A stretch of DNA of 5,528 nt, from positions 1-5,528 of the forward strand of contig JAOULV010000105.1 in the NCBI GenBank assembly GCA_029881835.1, written 5' to 3'. How positions within the stretch are numbered: position 1 is the stretch's first letter; each line of letters starts with the position of its first letter. The translations under genes were made by a program, and so were the position numbers. This DNA comes from Rhodospirillaceae bacterium (GTDB lineage: Bacteria > Pseudomonadota > Alphaproteobacteria > Rhodospirillales > Magnetovibrionaceae). The notes under the pieces were generated by a model that saw only the letters and a program-made list of their open reading frames with translations, searched no databases and had not been told where the DNA came from. Positions 1-5,528 of this stretch are shown here, in pieces.

Positions 1-93
1 CGGGTAAATAGTTTCTGCAATAACCCCCCCCGCCATTTATTTCCCATAAAATCAGCCACTTTTTTTAAGGAAACGCCCGTAGTTTATGGCGTC

Positions 94-120
94 TAGACAT
101 AAATATGTCCGTATGATAAT
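94..120 (+). promoter_or_regulatory. Possible sigma-70-type promoter for the efflux operon
   Basis: TAGACA (94-99) matches the TTGACA -35 consensus at five of six bases, and GATAAT (115-120) matches the TATAAT -10 consensus at five of six. The spacing is 15 bp, shorter than the preferred 17, which weakens the call. TATGAT (112-117) is an alternative -10 but lacks a good -35 at 17 bp. Transcription would start around 126-128, inside the 15-bp repeat array, so a protein bound there would block initiation. This is the best candidate seen before the regulator gene; the assignment is an inference. Confidence 0.3.
96..109. promoter_or_regulatory. Palindrome GACATA-AA-TATGTC, candidate protein-binding site
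   Basis: The arms GACATA (96-101) and TATGTC (104-109) are perfect reverse complements around an AA centre. The site overlaps the candidate -35 and the spacer before the candidate -10, a usual place for a repressor or activator. Its sequence differs from the 15-bp repeats just downstream, so it could bind a second regulator or be a divergent MarR half-site pair. The 2-bp loop makes an RNA hairpin unlikely. The structure is seen directly; the function is inferred. Confidence 0.4.
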
Positions 121-155
121 AATTAGTATGCTAACTAATAGTATGCTAATTAATT
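111..155 (+). repeat. Three tandem 15-bp direct repeats, likely operator for the MarR regulator
   Basis: Three head-to-tail units begin exactly 15 bp apart: GTATGATAATAATTA (111-125), GTATGCTAACTAATA (126-140) and GTATGCTAATTAATT (141-155). Units 2 and 3 agree at 13 of 15 positions, and units 1 and 3 at 11 of 15. Embedded at 122-139 is an 18-bp imperfect palindrome with arms ATTAGT and ACTAAT around ATGCTA, the size and symmetry typical of MarR-family boxes. The array overlaps the candidate -10 and start site and ends 21 bp before the regulator's ATG. Autorepression by the regulator encoded next is the natural inference. A 15-bp period is about one and a half helical turns, so neighbouring units face opposite sides of the DNA. 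Confidence 0.55.
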
Positions 156-176
156 TGGACTAAGGCCATAAACGCC

Positions 177-791
177 ATGCCTGATAAAAACCACTATATT
201 GACCACGATATTGATCACGACATTGATCATAAATGCGAGAACCTGTGGGAACCGGGAATGGACCGGGAATTCATTGCCGCCGAGGTGCGCAGTAAAAGAA
301 ACAATTCCATTGGCTATCTTTTGGCCGTTGCGCAAAAACAAACAATGGCAATGTTGGCAGACCGCCTTGCCCCACTGGGGGTAACGCCTGCGCAGTGGCA
401 AGCATTGGTGGTGCTATGGGAAGAAGACGGAATTGTGCAGCGCGAAATAGCCGAACGCATGGTGATTGAACAAGCAACCCTTACCCGCACCTTAGACAGA
501 ATGGAGCGCGATGGTTTTGTTGAGCGTCGCCCCGACGAGCACGACCGTCGCCGGACACGGGTTTTTGTCACCGAAAAAGGCTTTGGCCTTATCAATACCT
601 TGGTGCCTGAGGCGATGGAGGTTTTGACCACAATAACAAACGGGTTCAGTGACGATGAAATAAATGTTTTTCGTTCATTCCTGCGCAGGTTGATTGGCAA
701 CATTAGCCCAACACACACCCTTGCCGAACATAATATTAATGGTTCTAAGCAAAATTTGGATGCGCGGCTCAATAAAGGAGCGGCAGAATGA
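177..791 (+). CDS. MarR-family winged-helix transcriptional regulator
   Basis: This 204-residue protein is a cytoplasmic DNA-binding regulator, probably a ligand-released repressor of the efflux operon it heads. The MarR core spans about residues 43-180. It has a first dimerisation helix (about 44-67), a winged helix-turn-helix (about 69-135) with a recognition helix around residues 97-111, and a wing carrying the family signature DEHDRRRTRV (120-129) before VTEKG. C-terminal helices to about 178 complete the dimer interface. The family is usually 140-160 residues. The excess is an unusual N-terminal tail with IDH repeats (residues 8-18) and a non-conserved tail after about 180. The ATG at 177 has only a weak AAGG (162-165) before it. 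Met28 (258) is an alternative start that would remove the repeats and leave a more normal length. No cysteine other than Cys20 is present. The stop overlaps the adaptor start (ATGA), so the two are translationally coupled. The effector is unknown. Confidence 0.93.
   Translation: MPDKNHYIDHDIDHDIDHKCENLWEPGMDREFIAAEVRSKRNNSIGYLLAVAQKQTMAMLADRLAPLGVTPAQWQALVVLWEEDGIVQREIAERMVIEQATLTRTLDRMERDGFVERRPDEHDRRRTRVFVTEKGFGLINTLVPEAMEVLTTITNGFSDDEINVFRSFLRRLIGNISPTHTLAEHNINGSKQNLDARLNKGAAE
198..230 (+). repeat. 12-bp tandem coding repeat (IDHD) at the regulator N-terminus
   Basis: The units ATTGACCACGAT (198-209), ATTGATCACGAC (210-221) and the partial ATTGATCAT (222-230) form 2.75 copies of a 12-bp repeat. 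They differ only at third codon positions (GAC/GAT, CAC/CAT) and encode Ile-Asp-His-Asp twice, then Ile-Asp-His. Purely synonymous differences hint that the peptide is translated and kept, although such short repeats can also arise by slippage. The repeat lies upstream of the alternative start at 258, so if that start is used it would be 5' leader. Confidence 0.8.
774..780 (+). promoter_or_regulatory. Strong ribosome binding site for the adaptor gene
   Basis: AAAGGAG sits 7 bases before the ATG at 788 and inside the last codons of the regulator gene. It is the best Shine-Dalgarno match in the operon and clearly better than the one before the regulator. This fits a low regulator level and a higher pump level from a single transcript. 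Confidence 0.8.
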
Positions 792-1942
792 ACCCTAAAG
801 ATTTTGCAAATAGCGAACGCGTAAACGAAATTAAATCGCATTGGCTGCAATTAAAACCCGCACATAAAGCGGCCATTAGCATTGCCGCACTTACCTTAAT
901 CTGGATGCTTTCAGGCGTTTTTTCATTTGATTTTGGTGGCGATGTGGCACCGACAGTCGCGCACAAAACACCCAGAGTTCAGGTTTTTGCCAGCAAAGCC
1001 GTGCAACATACCCGCACCGTTGCGGTCTATGGTCAGGTAAAAGCCGACCGTGCGGTTGGTTTGCTGTCAAAATTCGATGCAACCGTGGCAGACGTGCAAG
1101 TTCCAAAAGGAAGCCTGGTCAAGGAAGGTGACGTAATTGTCCGCTTTGAATCAGAAGGCAGGGCCGAACGGTTGGCCGAAGCGGAAGCAAGGCTAATACA
1201 GGCGGAAATTTCGTTTGATGCCGCCAGTAAGTTGGGCAAAGAAGGGTTTCGTTCAAAAATTAACACCGCCGGCGCCAAAGCCGACCTTGAAGCGGCCATG
1301 GCCGCTGTTGCATTTGCAAAAAGCAATTTTGATAATGTAACAATTCGCGCCCCGTTTTCAGGGATTGTTGATTCCATCCCGGTTGAAGTCGGCGATATGG
1401 TTTCAAAGGGCAAGATGGCGGCAAGAATAATTGATATTTCACGGCTTAAGGTTACCGCCGAAGTAGCAGAACGTGATGCCGGTAATGTTACAGTCGGCGG
1501 TGCGTCCAAAGTAAACCTGATGGACGGGCGAACCTTTGATGGGGTGGTAAGTTATGTTTCGCGCGCATCAAACACGGCAACGCGCACCTATACGGTTGAG
1601 GTAAGCGTTGATGTTCCCGATATGTCGGTTGGTGAAGGGTTGACCACAGAACTTATTTTGCCGATGGAAACGGTGCAGGCACACATGATTAGCCCGGCCA
1701 TTTTGACCCTTAATGATGATGGGCAGTTGGGCATAAAAACGGTTTCAAGCGATAACGTGGTGATGTTTTATCCGGTTGCCATGGTATCTGATACCCGTAG
1801 TGGAATATGGATATCCGGTCTTAATGATGAAGAAAATTTTATCGTTGTCGGCCAAGAATTTGTTCAGGTCGGGCAAAAAGTTGAAGCCGTCCCCGCGGTT
1901 CTGCCTAGCGAAATAACCAACGGCAAAGTTGAGGGCATGTAA
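788..1942 (+). CDS. RND efflux periplasmic adaptor (membrane fusion protein, HlyD/AcrA type)
   Basis: This 384-residue adaptor would link an inner-membrane RND permease to an outer-membrane channel across the periplasm. A single N-terminal membrane helix (about residues 28-47, AAISIAALTLIWMLSGVFSF) follows a short basic cytoplasmic segment. There is no cysteine anywhere, hence no lipobox, so it is anchored by the helix rather than by lipid as in AcrA. The split lipoyl domain is clear: the first half at about 95-120 (ATVADVQVPKGSLVKEGD) and the second at about 184-207 (TIRAPFSGIVDSIPVEVGD). Between them lies an Ala/Glu-rich alpha-hairpin (about 125-183). A beta-barrel domain (about 215-285) and a membrane-proximal domain (about 290-370) follow. 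Length is normal for the family. It starts within the regulator stop (ATGA) behind a strong AAAGGAG, and its TAA directly abuts the permease ATG, so the three genes form one operon. Family assignment is firm; the transported compound is unknown. Confidence 0.95.
   Translation: MNPKDFANSERVNEIKSHWLQLKPAHKAAISIAALTLIWMLSGVFSFDFGGDVAPTVAHKTPRVQVFASKAVQHTRTVAVYGQVKADRAVGLLSKFDATVADVQVPKGSLVKEGDVIVRFESEGRAERLAEAEARLIQAEISFDAASKLGKEGFRSKINTAGAKADLEAAMAAVAFAKSNFDNVTIRAPFSGIVDSIPVEVGDMVSKGKMAARIIDISRLKVTAEVAERDAGNVTVGGASKVNLMDGRTFDGVVSYVSRASNTATRTYTVEVSVDVPDMSVGEGLTTELILPMETVQAHMISPAILTLNDDGQLGIKTVSSDNVVMFYPVAMVSDTRSGIWISGLNDEENFIVVGQEFVQVGQKVEAVPAVLPSEITNGKVEGM
1931..1935 (+). promoter_or_regulatory. 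Ribosome binding site for the permease gene
   Basis: GAGGG lies 7 bases before the ATG at 1943, within the final codons of the adaptor. The adaptor stop TAA (1940-1942) touches the permease ATG, so a terminating ribosome could restart directly. This supports 1943 as the true permease start. Confidence 0.7.
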
Positions 1943-4900
1943 ATGAAGGGCGTAATTGATATTGCCTTTTCCCATGCCCGCACAGTCATCAGCACCTTGG
2001 TGTTGTTATTGATTGCCGGTGCGGTTTCTTATGTCGAAATATCAAAAGAAGCCGAACCGGATGTAAACATTCCGCTTGTTATTGTGCGGGTAATACACGA
2101 AGGAATTTCCCCAGAAGATTCCGAACGTCTTATTATTCGCCCGCTTGAACAGGAGCTTCGCTCGGTTGAGGGCCTAAAAGAAATGCGCGGCAAGGGCTTT
2201 GAAGGCGGTGCCAGCATTGTTCTTGAATTCGATGCCGGTTTTGATGTCGATAAAGCGCTTAGCGATGTGCGCGAACAGGTTGATTTGGCAAAATCCAAGC
2301 TTCCCGACGATAGCGATGACCCAATAATTGAAGAAATAAACGTTTCTGCCTTTCCCATAGTTACCGTGACCCTTTCCGGCGATGTTCCGGAGCGCGCGCT
2401 TTTGCATATTGGCCGCGAAATGCGCGATGCCATTGAAGGCATATCATCGGTTTTGGCGGCCGACCTTACGGGCGTGCGTGAAGAAATGGTCGAGATATTA
2501 ATAGATCCGGTAAAAATGGAAAGCTATTCCATGGATCCGGGTCAGGCCACCGCCGTTATGAAAAATTCAAACAAATTGGTTGCCGCCGGTGCCCAAGACA
2601 CCGGGCGGGGAAGGTTCGTGTTGAAGGTTCCGGGCCTGTTTGACAGCATTGATGAAATCATGTCGACACCGGCAAGCGTAAGTGAAGATTCGGTTGTAAA
2701 GCTTGCCGATATAGCCGAGGTCAGGCGCAGCTTTAAAGACCCCACCAGTTTTGCCCGGGTTGGCGGCAACCCAGCGATTACGTTAGACGTTTCAAAGCGT
2801 GCCGGGCAAAACCTGATTGAAACCGTAGAAAATGTGCGCAAGGTGGTAGAGGAAGAGCGTGCTAATTGGTCACCGGTTTTGCAAAATTCGGTGACGGTAT
2901 CTTTTATCAACGATAAATCCACCATCATAAAAGAACGATTAAACAGTTTGGAAAACAGCGTAATAAGCGCTGTCATTTTGGTAATGATAGTTGTGGTTGC
3001 GGCCCTTGGTTTGCGCTCGGCATCGCTGGTGGGCATCGCCATACCGGGCTCATTTTTGACAGGGGTTATGGTTCTTTATGCCATGGGGCTAACCATGAAT
3101 ATGGTTGTTCTTTTTGGTTTGGTTTTGGCTGTTGGCATGTTGGTTGATGGGGCCATCGTGGTAACCGAATATGCCGATCGCAAAATGACCGAAGGCGAAC
3201 CCCGCCACCGCGCCTATTCGCAAGCCGCTAAACTTATGGCCGCACCTATTACCGCATCCACCCTGACCACCCTTGCGGCTTTTTTGCCGCTATTATTCTG
3301 GCCGGGAATTGTCGGCGAATTCATGGTTTATTTGCCCATAACCCTTATTGCGACGCTTAGTGCATCATTGTTGATGGCTTTGGTGTTTGTTCCGACCTTG
3401 GGCGCACATATGGGCCGGGCCGGAACCGCCGACCCCGGTGCAATGCGCGCATTGGCGGGTGATGAAGCAGATTTTTCCCATGTCGGTAAATACACCGGGC
3501 AGTACCTGAAGATATTACAATGGGCATTGGACCGTCCGGGCAAGGTATTGTTGATGGCGCTGGGCATGCTAATTGGCGTGCAAATGATATATGCAACCTT
3601 TGGCAACGGGGTTGAATTTTTTCCCGAAACCGAACCTGAATTGGCAAAGCTTGATATTCGCGCGCGTGGTAACCTTTCAATTTGGGAAAAGGACACATTG
3701 GTAAAAAGTGTCGAGGCCGAGGTATTAAAAGTTCAAGGCATTGACACGGTTTATTCCATAACCAGATCCAAACCCGTGGGCGAAGCGGCCGAAGATGTAA
3801 TCGGAAATATATTTTTGGAATTTGCAGATTGGGATAAACGCCGCCCGGCCGAACAAATTTTAAATGAAATCAAAGAAAAAACCGCGCCAATAGCCGGAAT
3901 AATAATAGCCAGTGAAAAAGCAAAAAATGGCCCACCCACCGGAAAGGCCATACAATTACAGCTTTCATCACGCTTTCCCGAACTTTTAGTCCCGGCAACA
4001 GGGGTGGTGGTGAACGCCATGGAAGAAATAGGCGGCTTTATAAATATGGAAGATTCCCGCCCGCTTCCTGGCATCGACTGGGAGTTTGAGGTAGACCGCG
4101 CCCAGGCGGCAAAGTTTGGCGCTAATATATCTTCGGTCGGTTCTGCCGTTAGGATGGCAACCGTTGGGATAAAGCTGGGCGAATATAGGCCAGATGATAC
4201 CGATGAAGAATTAGATATTCGTGCACGCTTTCCCGAAGAATACAGAACCTTAGAACAAATACGCCACATACGGGTTCAGTCAAATAACGGCCGGGTACCG
4301 ATTTCAAATTTCGTTGAAATCGCGGCCAAGCCCAAGGTCGGAACTATTAGCAGAACCGATTCACGCCGGGTAATGGTAATAAAGTCCGAAGTTGAAGAAG
4401 GAATTCTTGCCAATGATAAAATTAAAGAAATTAGCGCATGGCTAGAAACAGCAAATCTTGACCCGCGGGTAAAGGTAACTTTCAAAGGCGAAGACGAAGA
4501 ACAGAAAAAGGCCAGTGAATTTCTTTCCAAAGCATTTGGCGTTGCGTTGTTTCTCATCGCCATAATTTTGGTTACCCAGTTCAATAGTTTCTATTCCGGC
4601 GCACTTATTCTTTCGGCGGTTATTATGTCAACCGTTGGGGTGTTTATTGGCCTTTTAATAACCGGCCAACCATTTGGTATTGTGATGGGGGGTATCGGGG
4701 TAATTTCACTGGCGGGTATCGTGGTAAACAATAATATTGTTCTTATTGATACCTTCGATAGGTTAAAAGAAACCATCCCTGATATTCGCCAAGCCATCAT
4801 GCTTACCGGCGCACAGCGCATGCGCCCGGTTTTGCTGACAACCGTTACAACGGTTTTGGGTCTAATTCCCATGGCCTTGAATATGGGAATTGATTTTATT

Positions 4901-5092
4901 GATCGTTCAGTGGCGTTTGGCACCCCGTCAAACCAAATGTGGGTTCAGCTTTCGATTTCAATTGTTTTTGGTTTAACTTTTTCAACATTGCTTACTTTGG
5001 TGCTCACCCCATCGGCACTGATGGCACGGGTTAACTTTGCCAACTGGTGGAGCCAAAAACGTGCAGCAAAATTAGAAAATCCAGCCGAATAA
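1943..5092 (+). CDS. RND-superfamily efflux permease (AcrB/HAE1-like, proton-driven antiporter)
   Basis: This 1049-residue inner-membrane pump has the length and duplicated architecture of the HAE1/AcrB family. TM1 (about 12-31) is followed by a large periplasmic porter loop (about 33-335), TM2-TM6 (about 337-490), a cytoplasmic link, TM7 (about 535-553), a second porter loop (about 557-860) and TM8-TM12 (about 865-1026). The TM4 proton-relay motif reads VLAVGMLVDGAIVVTEYADR: Asp402 matches AcrB Asp407, but the next position, Asp408 in AcrB, is Gly403. In TM10, GIVVNNNIVLID places Asn929 where AcrB has Lys940. Related uncharacterised RND pumps often vary here, so the protein is probably active but with a rearranged relay. 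GVEFFPETEPE (from about 556) after TM7 and the closing TPSNQMWVQLSISIVFGLTF are typical family features. The frame is intact with no sign of decay. It is the last gene of the operon, and no outer-membrane factor follows. Substrate class is not decidable: drugs, bile-like detergents, solvents or endogenous lipids are all possible. Confidence 0.96.
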   Translation: MKGVIDIAFSHARTVISTLVLLLIAGAVSYVEISKEAEPDVNIPLVIVRVIHEGISPEDSERLIIRPLEQELRSVEGLKEMRGKGFEGGASIVLEFDAGFDVDKALSDVREQVDLAKSKLPDDSDDPIIEEINVSAFPIVTVTLSGDVPERALLHIGREMRDAIEGISSVLAADLTGVREEMVEILIDPVKMESYSMDPGQATAVMKNSNKLVAAGAQDTGRGRFVLKVPGLFDSIDEIMSTPASVSEDSVVKLADIAEVRRSFKDPTSFARVGGNPAITLDVSKRAGQNLIETVENVRKVVEEERANWSPVLQNSVTVSFINDKSTIIKERLNSLENSVISAVILVMIVVVAALGLRSASLVGIAIPGSFLTGVMVLYAMGLTMNMVVLFGLVLAVGMLVDGAIVVTEYADRKMTEGEPRHRAYSQAAKLMAAPITASTLTTLAAFLPLLFWPGIVGEFMVYLPITLIATLSASLLMALVFVPTLGAHMGRAGTADPGAMRALAGDEADFSHVGKYTGQYLKILQWALDRPGKVLLMALGMLIGVQMIYATFGNGVEFFPETEPELAKLDIRARGNLSIWEKDTLVKSVEAEVLKVQGIDTVYSITRSKPVGEAAEDVIGNIFLEFADWDKRRPAEQILNEIKEKTAPIAGIIIASEKAKNGPPTGKAIQLQLSSRFPELLVPATGVVVNAMEEIGGFINMEDSRPLPGIDWEFEVDRAQAAKFGANISSVGSAVRMATVGIKLGEYRPDDTDEELDIRARFPEEYRTLEQIRHIRVQSNNGRVPISNFVEIAAKPKVGTISRTDSRRVMVIKSEVEEGILANDKIKEISAWLETANLDPRVKVTFKGEDEEQKKASEFLSKAFGVALFLIAIILVTQFNSFYSGALILSAVIMSTVGVFIGLLITGQPFGIVMGGIGVISLAGIVVNNNIVLIDTFDRLKETIPDIRQAIMLTGAQRMRPVLLTTVTTVLGLIPMALNMGIDFIDRSVAFGTPSNQMWVQLSISIVFGLTFSTLLTLVLTPSALMARVNFANWWSQKRAAKLENPAE

Positions 5093-5114
5093 TCCGTTTG
5101 AAGGAAAAACCCGA

Positions 5115-5528
5115 TTAGTCTTCGTCGTCTTCAAAAACCTCGCCGCTGGCGGCGCGTTTTTCCATTGCCCGGTAGCTTCTTATGGAAAACGGAATGGATG
5201 CAAGGTAGCCAAGCAAGGCAAATGAGATTGTGGTCCATGGCGCACTTAACATTCCCGCAGCAAATAGGCCGACCGCAAGCATTATTGGCAGTATCCAGCT
5301 TGGCTTTAATTTTACCTTTTTGAACGAATAGGTCGGAATGCGGCTTACCATAAGGCCGGAAACCAAAATCATAAATGCCGATACGACCTCGGGGCGACGG
5401 AAAAATTCTTCCCATATATTAAAAGACATAACCAATGGCAACAGAACCAATCCGGCGGCGGCAGGGGCGGGAATGCCGGTAAAAAATATTCCCGACCACG
5501 CGGGTGGTTCGGGGTCATCGTGCGCGGT
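5115..5528 (-). CDS. pssA: CDP-diacylglycerol-serine O-phosphatidyltransferase, C-terminal part (phosphatidylserine synthase)
   Basis: The - strand frame is open from the right edge to a TAA at 5117-5115 and gives the last 137 residues. The enzyme joins CDP-diacylglycerol and L-serine to make phosphatidylserine, the precursor of phosphatidylethanolamine, in the inner membrane. Recognition rests on the segment FFTGIPAPAAAGLVLLPL followed by VSAFMILVSGLMVSRIPTYSFKK, which is characteristic of the bacterial type-II PssA C-terminal half. Four hydrophobic segments are visible: around GLVLLPLVMSF, AFMILVSGLMVS, WILPIMLAVGLFAAGML and TTISFALLGYLASIPF. The protein ends in an acidic tail, EVFEDDED. 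The catalytic CDP-alcohol phosphotransferase motif (DGxxAR...GxxxDxxxD) belongs to the N-terminal half and lies outside the window, so it cannot be checked. In many alphaproteobacteria psd lies directly upstream of pssA; this would also be off the edge. The gene converges on the efflux operon with 22 bases between stop codons. Confidence 0.87.
   Translation of the reverse strand, partial: TAHDDPEPPAWSGIFFTGIPAPAAAGLVLLPLVMSFNIWEEFFRRPEVVSAFMILVSGLMVSRIPTYSFKKVKLKPSWILPIMLAVGLFAAGMLSAPWTTISFALLGYLASIPFSIRSYRAMEKRAASGEVFEDDED
5133..5161 (+). terminator. Rho-independent terminator-like hairpin for the efflux operon, inside pssA
   Basis: CGCCGC (5141-5146) and GCGGCG (5149-5154) form a GC-rich stem; with a four-base CTGG loop the stem is five pairs. 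The stem is followed on the + strand by C-GTTTTT (5155-5161) and preceded by AAAAAC (5133-5138), which can pair with GTTTTT to lengthen it. It lies 41 bases after the permease stop. The A-tract/T-tract symmetry is that of a bidirectional terminator. In the - direction, however, stopping at the tract would cut the pssA message 16 or so bases before its stop codon, so it is expected to serve mainly the + strand operon. Confidence 0.55.

Noticed and set aside
1..96. Plus-strand frame 1 open from the window edge to a TAG at 94-96, as the end of an upstream gene
   Set aside because: The 31-residue translation (RVNSFCNNPPRHLFPIKS...) resembles no protein end I know, has no composition bias of a coding region, and runs through the poly-C tract; it is probably a chance open stretch.
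92..97. TCTAGA palindrome
   Set aside because: A six-base palindrome is expected by chance and is off-centre from the larger 96-109 palindrome; no role is supported.
111..155. The 15-bp repeats as a CRISPR array or replication iterons
   Set aside because: The units abut with no spacers and are too short for CRISPR; there is no rep gene or DnaA-box cluster, and the location before a marR gene favours an operator.
314..850. 178-residue - strand reading frame opposite the regulator
   Set aside because: It is an antisense shadow of the clear MarR gene: Ser/Arg/Cys-rich, with no recognisable domain.
3751..4269. 172-residue - strand reading frame inside the permease gene, and similar frames at 1033-1509, 2029-2442, 2542-3042 and 3328-3696
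   Set aside because: All are Ser/Arg/Ile-rich reverse-strand shadows of well-supported coding sequence, without plausible ribosome sites or domains.
5093..5114. Terminator hairpin in the 22-base gap between the permease and pssA stop codons
   Set aside because: Only AATC/GATT can pair here, without a GC-rich stem or T-run; the credible hairpin is at 5133-5161.
5131..5415. 94-residue - strand reading frame overlapping pssA in another frame
   Set aside because: The overlapping frame encodes a recognisable PssA membrane C-terminus that is open to the window edge; this one shows no family resemblance.

Overview
The window carries a compact three-gene efflux operon on the + strand, a MarR-family regulator followed by an RND periplasmic adaptor and an RND inner-membrane permease. 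It converges on the 3' part of a phosphatidylserine synthase gene (pssA) on the - strand. The RND adaptor/permease pair implies a Gram-negative envelope. The permease sequence style, the PssA C-terminal sequence and a G+C content near one half fit an alphaproteobacterium, possibly a marine or environmental lineage. That placement is an inference from protein style, not from a marker gene.

Layout. Bases 1-176 contain no certain gene but a structured, AT-rich control region. It holds a possible promoter, a perfect 6-bp-arm palindrome (96-109), and three tandem 15-bp repeats (111-155) that contain an 18-bp MarR-box-like palindrome. The MarR gene (177-791) overlaps the adaptor gene (788-1942) by the four bases ATGA. 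The permease gene (1943-5092) starts on the base after the adaptor stop codon. Only 22 bases separate the permease stop from the pssA stop. A hairpin with A- and T-tracts, suited to ending the efflux transcript, lies inside the pssA coding sequence (5133-5161). pssA runs off the right edge.

How it works together. The regulator probably represses its own operon through the upstream repeats and is released by a ligand. The adaptor and permease would form the inner-membrane and periplasmic parts of a proton-driven tripartite pump. No outer-membrane channel gene is present, so the pump probably borrows a TolC-like protein encoded elsewhere. The substrate cannot be read from the sequence.

Most of the window is an ordinary drug/solvent-type efflux locus. 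The less ordinary parts are the 15-bp repeat array, a His/Asp tandem repeat (plus a single Cys) at the regulator's N-terminus, the permease's altered proton-relay positions (Asp-Gly in TM4, Asn for Lys in TM10), the terminator inside pssA, and a G8 tract beside possible divergent start codons at the left edge. I do not see a convincing wholly new system.
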